Assembly: GCA_950022655.1 (NCBI GenBank)
Contig: OX465587.1
Span: 28,585,716-28,649,715 of the forward strand
Direction of reading: 5' to 3'
DNA length: 64,000 nt
Source of the DNA: Alentia gelatinosa
Taxonomy: Eukaryota; Annelida; Polychaeta; Phyllodocida; Polynoidae
The translations under genes and the position numbers were made by a program. The notes under the pieces were generated by a model. The model saw nothing but the letters and a program-made list of their open reading frames with translations, searched no databases and was not told the DNA's origin. Of the stretch, positions 11,233-20,225 are shown one piece after another (position 1 is the first letter of the stretch; every line of letters starts with the position of its first letter).

Positions 11233-12530
11233 CTGTCAACATCAGGGTGTAGGTGGTTTTTAAAGGGTAGGATAAGCAAGAGGTACTATAGAGGAAACTT
11301 ATGAAATTCAGGGTCTGAGCTTGTATCCCATCGAGTCTGAATCGCGTAGTAATTCACAAGGCAAAGCAGCAAGAATTACATAGTGATTCAAATGAGATGG
11401 AATCGAGCTCTGACACTAAACTTGAATGGGTTTCTGAATTTATCTCACCCTTCACATTGAATAACGGGCTAACATTTGTGACATAATACCCAGTTGGACA
11501 TTTTTTCTTAAATATCTAATGGGTATTGGATACAAGTCATACCCTCTCCAACTTATTTATGGGGCAAAAGGCCAAGAGCATCTGTAAGGACTGTCAATTG
11601 CTCCCCTTCTTATTCTTCCCTATATTATTAAGTAACACTAGAGAAAACGCCATTTTATGTATATCTGGCCCAAAAAGCCTCAGTACTTTTTGTTCATCCT
11701 ATATGGACTTTTTTTTCAATATTGTTAGATACACTCTGTATATGTGTTGCTACTATGACTCTAGAATGAAAAGATAAATCATACTGTAATTACTACGACT
11801 GGGTGTACATTGATACCAATCGTAAGATTGAGTATGACCAGGATAAATAAATGTTCTAAAAAAACAAAAGAAAACATTGGGTCAAAAGCCTGTAAAAGGG
11901 TTCACTTGTCTAGGGCTACTTGTACCTCCTACTGTGAAAGTTTGTTCGAAATTATCTATATGTAAAACATAAGGCTCTATCCTTTGGCCTAACTGATCAT
12001 GCTGGCTTCACGTAATAGACTGTTGGAGGTGACCCTTGGTTATGATCAACACGGTCGCCCCCACGCGGTAAACACAGAGCCAGCATATAACCTGGATCTT
12101 GATGTACAGTCGGCAGTCCAGTCGGTTGGCAGTCAATTGCAGTAACACCAGCAATAAAGCTTGTAACAGGATAAAGTCTTGGAGTTATTTATTTAGTTTA
12201 CTATTCACATGCAATAATAGCAAGGCCTACGCGTACCTGTAAAGTGCTGGTTCCACCAACACACAAGATATAGCTAGATTAGTCCCGATTTAGTTGTCTT
12301 GCTGAATATTGCTAGGTTTTGAATAATCATGTGCATATATGCCGCAATGTATCTTAATCACGGTAGTGAAGCACCAAATTATACACACTACATTTTGAAA
12401 AAGTACACATATCATCATGCTCGACATATTGCGACAAAGGAAGTACGACATATCTCAACATTGTAAGATATAACAAGATATACCACAGCAAATCCATCAT
12501 GTTGGTTGAACCAGCCCTTAAAAGGGTTAA
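11233..12530. other. Intron 9 with a palindromic MITE
   Basis: 11265-11460 is a palindromic element: 'agggtctgagcttgtatccc' faces 'gagctctgacactaaac', ending 'ttatctcaccc'. A close inverted copy lies at about 41965-42140. The rest, 11460-12530, is AT-rich without repeats I can trace. An 83-codon open frame at 11526-11777 has no recognisable domain. Confidence 0.5.
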
Positions 12531-12535
12531 CTTAT

Positions 12536-13510
12536 GAAGCCCTACGAATACCTGTTACAGTAACAGGGTAAACTTATCGAGGCCTATGAATACCTGTTAC
12601 AGTAAAAGGGTAAACTTATCGAGGCCTACACATACTTGTTACAGTAAAAGGGTAAACTTATCGAGGCCTACACGTACCTGTTACAGTAAAAAGGTAAACT
12701 TATCAAGGTCTACGCGTACCTGTTACAGTAAAAGGGTAAACTTATCGAGGCCTATGCGTACCTGTTACAATAAAAAGGTAAACTTATCAAGGTCTACGCG
12801 TACTTGTTACAGTAAAAGGGTAAACTTATCGAGGCCTACGTGTACCTGTTACAGTAAAAAGGTAAACTTATCGAGGACTACGCATACCTGTTACAGTAAA
12901 AAAGTAAACTTATCGAAGCCTATGCGTACCTGTTACAGTAAAAGGGTAAAGTTATGGAGGCCGCGTACCTGTTACAGTAAAAGGGCAAACTTATCGAGGC
13001 CTACACATACCTGTTACAGTAAAAAGGTAAACTTATCGAAGCCTATGCATACCTGTTACAGTAAAAGGGTAAACTTATTGAGGCCGTGTACCTGTTACAG
13101 TAAAAAGGTAAACTTATCTAAGCCTACGTGTACCTGTTACAGTAAAAGGGTTAACTTATCGAGGCCTACGCGTACCTGTTACAGTAAAAAGGTAAACTTA
13201 TCGAGATCTACGCGTACCTGTTACAGTAAAAGGGTAAACTTATCGAGGCCTACACGTACCTGTTACAGTAAAAAGGTAAACTTATCAAGGCCTACGCGTA
13301 CCTGTTACAGTAAAAGGGTAAACTTATCAAGGCCTACACGTACCTGTTACAGTAAAAGGGTAAACTTATCGAGGCCTACGCGTACCTGTTACAGTAAAAG
13401 GGTAAACTTATCGAGGCCTACGCGTACCTGTTACATAAAAGGGTAAACTTATCGAGGCCTACGCGTACCTGTTACAGTAAAAGGGTAAACTTATCGAGGC
13501 CTACGCGTAC
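12536..13510 (-). repeat. Junction minisatellite of exon 9 donor (42 bp, about 23 copies)
   Basis: The 42-bp monomer reads on the plus strand 'acgcgtacctgttacag' then 'taaaagggtaaacttatcg'. On the minus strand each copy carries ACAG followed by the donor 'gtacgcgtagg'. Only about 4 nt are shared with exon 9, so this array is mainly the first 38 nt of the intron plus the splice site. About 23 copies end at the true donor (13511). The unit is a multiple of three, so the plus strand is open for 286 codons (CYSKRVNLSRPTRT repeats). That frame is a by-product. Confidence 0.92.
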
Positions 13511-13636
13511 CTGTCGTCTCACAGAGGGACTCCTCGCTGCGGGAGAAGGCGGGCAGCACCGGGCAGAGGAAGGCTCCTGGTGCCCAGCCCTGCTGGGGTT
13601 TGCCGCTGGTCACATCAATGTGCACGAACCACCAGC
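13511..13636 (-). CDS. NCF1-like: PX-SH3-SH3 adaptor, exon 9: end of first SH3 and inter-SH3 linker
   Basis: The 126-nt exon lies between acceptor 'gtgcttgcag' and donor 'gtacgc', entering and leaving in phase 1. It encodes about residues 269-311. GWWFVHIDVTSG then GWAPGAFL give the classic SH3 second half: WW pair, then GWxPxxFL with the conserved Pro. About 20 Ser/Glu-rich residues (FSRSEESLCETT) link to the second SH3. The insertion VTSGKPQQ makes the distal loop a few residues longer than in p47phox (CQMKAKRGWIPASFL). Confidence 0.92.
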
Positions 13637-13994
13637 CTGCAAGCACGGGGGAACAAGCATCAAGCGGGGTCACGTGGTAAGTAGGAAGCAGTTAAAGCAG
13701 GATAATAAATAAAATGAATGAATAAAAGTAGCACAGCTCGTAATGGGAGTTGTCAGCCATGCAGAAGGAGGGACGGCCAAATCAAGTTTCATTTAATAGC
13801 TCGGTAAGGCTTGGAAAAATTACTGCCCTTTGTCAAGGCCTCGGGCAGTAATTTTTCCAACCTCGTAACTTTGAGTTTCTTTCACTGGAACATAGTTTCC
13901 CTTGAATATTTCACTATGTGATATGTGTATCTTTCTCTCAAAAATGGATCACAAAGCACTCTACAAAAAAGCATAAATTAGGATATATGAAATA
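13637..13994. other. Intron 8 with a hairpin MITE
   Basis: 13800-13865 forms a hairpin, 'aaaaattactgccc' against 'gggcagtaatttttcc'. A close relative lies at 31420-31515, with shared flanks 'gtaactttga' and 'aacatagtttcc'. The remainder is AT-rich intron. Confidence 0.6.
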
Positions 13995-14200
13995 ATGATG
14001 AACTATGCAAGCAGGGCACAGGATCTATGCTTGGAGAGTGGACCCATGCTGCAGAGATACGAGCAGGGCGCAGGATCTATGCTGGGAGAGTGGACCCATG
14101 CTGCAGAGATACAATTAGGGTGCAGGTTCTCTGCTTGGAGAGTGAACCTACGCTGCAGAGAGATACAAACAGGGCGTAGGATCTGTGCTTGGAGAGGGTA
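13995..14200. repeat. 52-bp tandem repeat (4 copies) next to exon 8 donor
   Basis: The unit is 'gcagggcgcaggatctatgc' followed by 'tgggagagtggacccatgct'. It stops about 10 nt short of the donor of exon 8 and carries no exon bases or donor. Unlike the neighbouring arrays it is purely intronic, but it lies at the same relative place. Confidence 0.8.
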
Positions 14201-14208
14201 TGACTTAC

Positions 14209-14297
14209 CGGTCATGTTGCGCTCGAGCACCTCGACGATCTGACCCTCCTTCAGATTGACCTCTCCTGACCTCCGCCGCTCGTAGTCAGACGTCACT
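14209..14297 (-). CDS. NCF1-like: PX-SH3-SH3 adaptor, exon 8: first SH3, first half
   Basis: The 89-nt exon lies between acceptor 'tctcgtttag' and donor 'gtaagt'. It enters in phase 2 and leaves in phase 1. It encodes about residues 239-269: RVTSDYERRRSGEVNLKEGQ followed by IVEVLERNMTG. This matches the SH3 opening (YRAIADYEKTSGSEMALSTG in p47phox), with the ALYDY-like tyrosine and the acidic RT-loop. Exon 9 supplies the tryptophans. Confidence 0.92.
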
Positions 14298-14446
14298 CTA
14301 AACGAGAGAGAATCTGTGTCATCGGCTAAGTCTGTGTTAGCCTCATCAGGGTGTATATAGTTAAGGAGGAACTGCATCAAGATTCATAAGCACTGAAAAT
14401 ATGCTATGAGCTTTGGTTGGGGAGTAATCTTTCGAGGCTGAGATTA

Positions 14447-14493
14447 TGCATACCTGTACACCTACTCTAGGATTAGACAGATGGCCTTATACC
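14447..14493 (-). repeat. Distal piece of the exon 7 donor array, cut off by a transposon
   Basis: One diverged unit ('acctgtacacctactctag', 'cagatggccttatacc') of the array that resumes at 15302. The foldback element 14494-15301 separates the two parts. Confidence 0.75.
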
Positions 14494-15301
14494 AGGGCCC
14501 TGTTTTTTAGTGACGACCATCGTTACGGGCGACATGTTTTTGCTGTCAGTGTACTATAGTCGCGATAGTTTAGGGGGTCGGGTAACTATCACTGCTCTAA
14601 GAGACTTAGGGGGTCTGAGGTGTGCTATAGTCACGAGACATGTAAGGTCACGTGGGTGAATTTGTCTCCCAAACTGTCTTAGACCTAAGACATCTATCGA
14701 CATGTCGTACAGAATGCGCAACTTGCGATGAAATTTTAACACGAGTAAGGTATCCATATGACCTATAATCGTACCAAATATGAAGAAAATCTGCCGCACC
14801 GTTCCAAGGATATCTGCGTTTGAATTTCGTCATAGCAAATACTGCTCTGGTGGCCAGTGTAGCTTTCTCCTCACGTGATGTAATTTACTTCACTCTCCCA
14901 GCAGAGATTCCGCGCTGGACACCGCGAAAGATCTGCTAGGAGAGTGCATGTACGATATCCGATCGATAGCCCGATGTTTCAAATTCAAACGCCGATAACT
15001 TCGGTACGGTACGGCCAGTCTTCTTCATATTTGGTATGATTATAGGATATATGTATCCCTTACTAGTGGTAAAATTTCATCGCTTAATTCCGTCGGGAAG
15101 TGGAAAAATCCTCTATATACGCACAGTGAGTTAGACATTTACTGTCTAAGTATGACACTTTTAGCGGCGATCGTCCGTGGCGCACTACGACACCGTCTAT
15201 AGCACACCGGCCATCTTGTATCGTCCAAACTGTCGTGAAATCGCTGGTTGGTCTTGGGCCTTCCTGGCCACACAATGGTCGTGACTAAAAAACAGGGCCC
15301 T
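14494..15301. mobile_element. 808-bp foldback transposon inserted in a minisatellite
   Basis: The termini are 'agggccctgttttttagt' and its inverse 'actaaaaaacagggccct'. The inverted repeats extend hundreds of bases inward: 'cgatgaaattttaacacgag' on one side and its reverse complement on the other, plus the 'cgtttgaatt' and 'ggcgacatg'-type arms. A second copy is at 57750-58571. Interior words ('tgctctggtggccagtgtag') are the source or relatives of the 46-bp array at 36.3-37.2 kb. There is no transposase frame. Flanks rejoin to a normal array unit (ttatacc + tgtactg), so the insertion post-dates the array. Confidence 0.85.
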
Positions 15302-15905
15302 GTACTGCTACTCGAGTGTAAGACGGATGGCCTTATACCTGCATTGCTCTAAGGTTAGACAGATGACCTTATACCTGTGCTGCTAATAGAGGATTAGACA
15401 GATTATACCTGAACTGTTACTTTAGGATAAGACAGATGGCCTTATACTGTACTGCTATTCGAGAGTTATACAGATTATATCTGTACTGTTACTCTAGTGT
15501 TATACAGATGGCCACTTACCTGTACTGCTCTAGTGTTATACAGATGGCCTCGTACTTGTACTGTTACTCTAGTGTTATACAGATGGCCTCGTACCTGTAC
15601 TGCTACTCTAGTGTTATACAGATGGCCTTATAACTGTACTGTTACTCTGTTGTTATACAGATGGCCTCGTACCTGTACTGTTACTCTAGTGTTAGACAGA
15701 TGGCCTCATACCTTTACTATTACTCTAGTGTTATACAGATGGCCTCGTACCTGTACTGTTACTCTAGTGTTATACAGATGGCATGTACCTGTACTGTTAC
15801 TCTAGTGTTATACAGATGGCCGCGTACCTGTACTGTTACTCTAGTATTATACAGATGGCCACATACCTGTACTGTTACTATTATGTTATACAGATGGCCT
15901 CGTAC
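15302..15905 (-). repeat. Junction minisatellite of exon 7 donor (39-44 bp, about 15 copies)
   Basis: The main monomer (39 bp on the plus strand) is 'atggcctcgtacctgtactg' + 'ttactctagtgttatacag'. On the minus strand about 17 nt (CTAGAGTAACAGTACAG) mimic the exon 7 end CTCGAGCAGCAGTACAG, followed by donor 'gtacgagg'. About 15 copies precede the real donor at 15906. Copies farther from the exon are more diverged. Overlapping open frames (15436-15999) are translations of the 39-bp unit. Confidence 0.92.
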
Positions 15906-16071
15906 CTGTACTGCTGCTCGAGGATGCCCGGGTCGGTGCTGTCCAGACTGGCCCCGCGCGGCAGACTCTGGGCGTGGCTGTGAGACGTCCTCACGTTGAG
16001 GAGACCCTCCATGGCCGGACCCTGCACCAGAGACGTAGACCGGGGCCGCCGCTTCCTTGCCTCCTCCAGGT
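15906..16071 (-). CDS. NCF1-like: PX-SH3-SH3 adaptor, exon 7: Ser/Arg linker
   Basis: The 166-nt exon lies between acceptor 'actgtgttacag' and donor 'gtacga'. It enters in phase 1 and leaves in phase 2. It encodes about residues 184-239: a basic, serine-rich linker with EEARKRRPRSTSL near its start and SLDSTDPGILEQQY at its end. The last residues begin the first SH3. RRPRSTS-type sites would suit basophilic kinases such as PKC or AKT, but this is inference. The PX-to-SH3 linker is about 100 residues here, much longer than in human p47phox. Confidence 0.87.
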
Positions 16072-16284
16072 CTGTAACACAGTGAGAATAAGAACTCACA
16101 GGTGAGCTATTCTGAAGAAATACAGTCTACTAGAACCAAGTCTGTGATATGGTGAAAGGAACTCTAATTCACAGCACAGCTATTCTGTAAAAATAGGCTC
16201 TACTAGAACCAAGTGTGTAATGTGTTGGTAAGAACTTTAATACACAGCTCAACTATTCTAAAGAAATAGGCTCTACTAGAACCA

Positions 16285-16600
16285 GGGCCCTCTTTAACCC
16301 TTTAAGGACGGATGATGCCTTTAGGCATCAACCGGCTGGGGGCGGATGATGCCTTAAGGCATCATTTGCTGGATATTTATGGAACTGTTTTTGAAAAGGA
16401 AATATTTTAACAATAAACTTGAAATTTTCACAGAATATAACTGCGCCATAATATTTTCAAATTCTAAATAATAGAAATAGAAATATTACGGATAATAAAT
16501 TATATCACATGATAAACTTCGAATTCTAGGTTCAGAAGACAATGCCCCCGTCCCCTAGAACTGTACATGGCCACTAGTAGCCGTCCCCAAGTGTGTAGGT
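16285..16600. mobile_element. MITE of the 'ggatgatgcc' family
   Basis: Starts 'ctctttaaccctttaagg' and holds the palindromes 'gatgcctttaggcatc' and 'gatgccttaaggcatc'. Related sequence occurs at 58940-59275 (inverted, 'aatgatgcctcaaggcatca') and at about 40685-41000. Inserted in the exon 7 acceptor-side array. Confidence 0.6.
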
Positions 16601-16604
16601 CTGC

Positions 16605-16835
16605 CATAGGCGGCCGGCCGGGCTAATAATCTAGGCACATACATGAAGACCCTTTTCTGTATGCCAAGGAGACCCAGGGATGATGTGGGTCAACTTTATT
16701 CAACACTTATGGACGACCTTATAAATGGATGTTTAAGTCTTAGCAAATGTACTTAAAATTTATCAAACATAACCCTTGTACGAGGTACAGAAATGGGTCT
16801 TCATGTACAATCTTTTATTATTCAACGGGCCCTAG
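16605..16835. mobile_element. MITE of the 'ccaaggagacccagggatga' family
   Basis: Ends resemble 'gggctaataatctaggcac' and 'tcaacgggccctagg'. Its interior inverted words are 'catgaagacccttttctgta' and 'tacagaaatgggtcttcatg'. Other copies are at 16980-17205, 24110-24395, 25085-25315, 41050-41355, 48600-48830 and 60360-60885, making this one of the most abundant elements of the window. Confidence 0.75.
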
Positions 16836-16979
16836 GTTTATGATGTGGTGATAAGAAATCTAACTCACAGCTCAGCTATTCTGAAGAAATAGGCTCTACT
16901 AGAACTAGGAGTGTAATGTGGTGATAAGAACTCTAACTCACAACTCAGCTTGCTCTATTAGGCTCTATTAGAACTAGGG

Positions 16980-17205
16980 ACCCGTTTGATAACCTAGGAT
17001 TGTACATGAACCCTCTTTTCTGTATGCCAAGGAGACCCAGGGATGATGTGCGTCAACTTTATTCAACACTCATGGACGACCTTATGGATGTTTAAGACTC
17101 TCTTAGCGAACAGACTTAAAACTGATTAAACATTACCCTTGTCATGTACAGAAATGGGTCTTCATATATGATACTTGATTATTCAGCTAGCCCCAGATCT
17201 GTAAT
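16980..17205. mobile_element. Second nearby copy of the 'ccaaggagacccagggatga' MITE
   Basis: Same order of words as the copy at 16605-16835 ('gtatgccaaggagaccc', 'ttattcaacactcatggacg'). It lies in the same orientation inside the next array unit. The interrupted units on either side rejoin logically, as expected for an insertion. Confidence 0.7.
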
Positions 17206-17433
17206 ATGGTGATGAGAACTCTAACTCACAGCTCAGCTATTCTGTAGAAATAAGCTCATCTAGAACTAGGTGTGTAATGTGGTTATAACAATAGGTAAAG
17301 TTCCCACCTATTTTATGTTTATATTTTGTCATGATGAAATATATGGACACCATCATTACCTACTATATACTACTAAAAGGCATAATTCCGACAGGATCTG
17401 CTTTGAGACATAGTTAACCTATAGGCTATACAT

Positions 17434-17803
17434 ACCTGGCATGTCCCTGTTCTGGTATTAGGCAATACATACCTGGTATGTCCCTGTTCTGGTATTAGGC
17501 ACTACGTACCCGGTATGTCCCTGTTCTAGTATTAGGCAAGACGTACCCGGTATGTCTCTGTTCTAGTATCAGGCAAGACGTACCCGGTATGTCCCTGTTC
17601 TGGTATTAGTCAATACATACCCGGGATCTCCCTGTTCTAGTATTAGTCAATACGTACCCGGTATGTCCCTGTTCTAGTATCAGGTAAGACGTACCCGGTA
17701 TGTCTCTGTTCTAGTATCAGGCAAGACGTACCCGGTATGTCCCTGTTCTGGTATTAGTCAATACGTACCCGGTATGTCCCTCTTCTAGTAGCGGGCAATA
17801 CGT
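17434..17803 (-). repeat. Junction minisatellite of exon 6 donor (37 bp, 10 copies)
   Basis: The monomer reads on the minus strand 'aataccagaacagggacat' + 'accag' + 'gtacgtattgcc'. About 25 of 37 nt match the exon 6 3' end (AGATACCAGACCAGGGACAT...), and 12 nt are the donor and intron start. Ten regular copies precede the true donor at 17806. Some carry 'gtacgtcttgcc', and the donor GT is kept in all. Confidence 0.92.
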
Positions 17804-17805
17804 AC

Positions 17806-17930
17806 CTGGTATGTCCCTGGTCTGGTATCTTGCGATGACCTGTGGCTGAGAACCTCGCCTGCCATTTCGCTGGGACCCGTTCGGTGCAGGGAGAGGAGAT
17901 ATAGACGTGACGGATACCCGACGCTGAGAG
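17806..17930 (-). CDS. NCF1-like: PX-SH3-SH3 adaptor, exon 6: linker after PX
   Basis: The 125-nt exon lies between acceptor 'tttgttgatgcag' and donor 'gtacgt'. It enters in phase 2 and leaves in phase 1. It encodes about residues 142-184: RRVSVTSISPLPAPNGSQ, then a basic RNGRRGSQPQ, then VIARYQTRDIP. Ser/Pro-rich and presumably disordered. The phase match with exons 5 and 7 is the main reason for this frame; another frame is also open. VIARYQTRD is faintly like the opening strand of an SH3 or the NOXO1 linker, but no full domain follows. Confidence 0.78.
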
Positions 17931-17940
17931 CTGCATCAAC

Positions 17941-18110
17941 AAAAACAGAATCTTTATATGTATTCTTCAGTCATTCATGTACGACAAAAGAAAGGCAACA
18001 TCTTTATATGTGTCCCTCAGTCGTTCAGGTACAACAAAAGAGAGAGGCAACATCTTTATATGTGTTCTTCAGTCATTCAGGTACGACAAAAGAGAGAGGT
18101 ATGTATGTAT
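17941..18110. repeat. 52-bp tandem repeat (3 copies) upstream of exon 6 acceptor
   Basis: The unit is 'atctttatatgtgttcttca' + 'gtcattcaggtacgacaaaa'. It begins about a dozen bases from the acceptor and so lies in the branch-point region, but carries no exon bases. Confidence 0.8.
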
Positions 18111-18164
18111 CACGAAAGATTGACCATCTATCAGTTATAGCATGAATTACATGATATGATTAGC

Positions 18165-18450
18165 ATCTTAAAGGCATATCCTATAATTCACGGTGGTGCC
18201 ACCTGGTGATTTTTATACAATGTTAAATATCGTGGAATGATATAACGAAGCAGAGCTGAGTGATATCTGTAGTGGAAGACAACAAACACCATGTAAACAT
18301 TCATATGAAATTGAATGACATTTAGATTTTATCCTACCCCGTCATATGTTTTCAACTTCATATGTCATGTCTGGTATATGAATATTCTATGCCATAACCG
18401 TGGCATACAGTCACACAATGTTATGGAGAATATATGAGGGGTGAGATAAA
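18165..18450. mobile_element. MITE pair next to exon 5 donor
   Basis: 18170-18215 carries the 'aggcatatcctataattcac' terminus seen also at 21540. 18230-18450 belongs to the 'ttacatggcgttcattgtc' family, with 'gatttatcctacccc'-type and 'gaggggtgagataaa' ends, also at 4.87, 32.75, 33.35 and 40.1 kb. The terminus lies about 10 nt from the splice donor of exon 5. Confidence 0.6.
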
Positions 18451-18459
18451 GAAGCTCAC

Positions 18460-18545
18460 CTCTCTGCCTCGTAGTCGGACTCCCAGGTCTCGTAGAAGGA
18501 GACGACCGTTCCACTGCGTACCATGTCCACCGGCAACTGGATCAC
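18460..18545 (-). CDS. NCF1-like: PX-SH3-SH3 adaptor, exon 5: end of PX domain
   Basis: The 86-nt exon lies between acceptor 'gtcttgtagcag' and donor 'gtgagc'. It enters in phase 0 and leaves in phase 2. It encodes about residues 114-142: VIQLPVDMVRSG then TVVSFYETWESDYEAE. This fits the last PX helices, LPxxIxxSxxVxxFFExxPxD ([21 protein letters not shown] in p47phox). The 5' 41 nt of this exon, with its acceptor AG, are amplified in the array just upstream in transcript sense. Confidence 0.88.
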
Positions 18546-19475
18546 CTGCTACAAGACACAATCCAATAACACAATGTAGAATAGTTCCACTGCGTACCAT
18601 GTCCACTAGAAGCTGGTTCACCTGCTATAAGATGCAAACCACTAACACAATGTAGAATAGTTCCACTGCGTACCATGTCCACTAGATTCTACAAGACACA
18701 ATCCAACAACACAATGTAGAATAGTTCCACTGTGCACCATGTCCACTAGTAGATAGATCACCTGCTGCAAGACACAATCCAATACCACAATGTAGAATAG
18801 TTCCACTGCGTACCATGTCCACCGGCAACTGGATCACCTGCTACAAGACACAATCCAATAACACGATGTAGAATAGTTCCACTGCGTACCATGTCCACCG
18901 GCAACTAGATCACCTGCTACAAGACACAATACAATAACACGATGTAGAATAGTTCCACTGCGTACCATGTCCACCGGCAACTGGATCACCTGCTACAAGA
19001 CACAATATAATAACACGATGTAGAATAGTTCCACTGCGTACCATGTCCACCGGCAACTGGATCACCTGCTACAAGACACAATACAATAACACGATGTAGA
19101 ATAGTTCCACTGCATACCATGTCCACCGGCAACTGGATCACCTGCTGCAAGACACAAACCACTAACACAATGTAGAATAGTTCCACTGCGTACCAAGTCC
19201 ACTAGAAGCTGGATCACCTTCTACAAGACACAAACCACTAACACAATGTAGAATAGTTCCACTGTGTACCAAGTCCACTAGAAGCTGGATCACCTTCTAC
19301 AAGACACAAACCACTAACACAATGTAGAATAGTTCCACTGTGTACCAAGTCCACTAGAAGCTGATTCACCTTCTACAAGACACAATCCAATAACACAATG
19401 TAGACTAGTTCCACTGCGTACCATGTCCACTAGAAGCTAGATCACCTGCTACAAGACACAATCCAACAACACAAT
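18546..19475 (-). repeat. Junction minisatellite of exon 5 acceptor (about 72-76 bp, about 12 copies)
   Basis: Each monomer contains, on the minus strand, 'cttgtagcag' followed by about 40 nt of exon 5 (gtgatccagttgccggtgga...), then about 30 nt of intron-like 'tattctacattgtgttattg'. This is the acceptor-side counterpart of the other arrays. About 12 decoy acceptors lie before the real one. Several copies (about 19200-19380) read 'accttctaca', destroying the AG-containing 'gcag'. Copies at 18840-19170 are nearly identical, so the centre is the youngest part. Confidence 0.92.
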
Positions 19476-20020
19476 ATAGAATACTGGCAACTCTAGTCCA
19501 TACTTTTGTGAGGTTGGAAGTTGATATTTCTGCCTTGTTGTTATGATATGAAGTATTGGTAATTCTAATTTATGCTTTTATGAGATTAGAATTAGTAACA
19601 GAACCAGACCAGCAGGAAATATTGAAGAAGAAACCAACAAGTTTTGGTCAAAGTCATCGTTCTCCACGAGTTTGATATGGAGTGAATATCACGTAGCATT
19701 CAAACGAGTTGGAGAACGACTTCCTTGACCAAAACAATTTGCTTTCAGTATTTATCTCAACCCTGTACACACTAAAACAATGGACAACATACAGGATATC
19801 GACCACGGAGAACGGACTGCAATACTTGTATGGGCATTGGGAACGAGTTCCTAATGTTAAGCCTATGGACATTTATTCCAGGGGTGAGATACAAATGTAA
19901 CCGGACCGAACATGTTCATAGGTCGGGATACTGGTGAAATGAGCGCAGGTGCTTGTGCACCAGGAGACTAGTGGCGCCGACTGGTGTACAAAGGTATAAC
20001 CAGGACATAGTTGGTTAGGG
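19476..20020. mobile_element. Intron 4, palindromic MITE at 19600-19890
   Basis: 'caaagtcatcgttctccac' faces 'ggagaacgacttccttg', with terminus 'caggggtgagata'. A relative is at 26690-26875 ('ggtcaaagttgttcttctcc'). 19880-20020 is unremarkable intron. Confidence 0.55.
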
Positions 20021-20059
20021 GGCGTTCATTAATTATGGCACGGGGGCACAATTTTTGCC

Positions 20060-20225
20060 CAATTGGTAACCCCCCCCCCCCCCCGCCCCCATGGTAATAC
20101 CAAAAGAAATTAAATTCGAATACTGGAAAAATGTCCCCCCCTCCCCCCCCCCCCCCATTGTAATCTCCCTCCCAAAGTCCTCCCCCCCCCCCCCCCTGAA
20201 TACTGCCCCCCCCCCCCGGCTATAA
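20060..20225. repeat. Poly-C tracts
   Basis: Four runs of 10 or more cytosines (about 20069-20090, 20136-20156, 20183-20197, 20206-20218) separated by short sequence. G-quadruplex-capable on the minus strand and likely to contain assembly length errors. Confidence 0.85.

Larger units (their letters stand above)
16072..17300. repeat. Decayed acceptor-side array of exon 7, broken by MITEs
   Basis: Units of about 65-75 bp ('tctgtaatatggtgatgag', 'ctcacagctcagctattctg', 'ggctctactagaacta') start at the exon 7 acceptor and recur at about 16137, 16211, 16850, 16911, 17210 and 17275. In most copies the acceptor 'ttacag' has decayed to 'ttacac' or similar. The array is split by at least two insertions. 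One is at about 16285-16845, with 'ccctttaaggacggatgatg' then a 'aggagacccagggatgatgt' element. The other is at about 16980-17205, a second copy of the latter. Confidence 0.7.
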
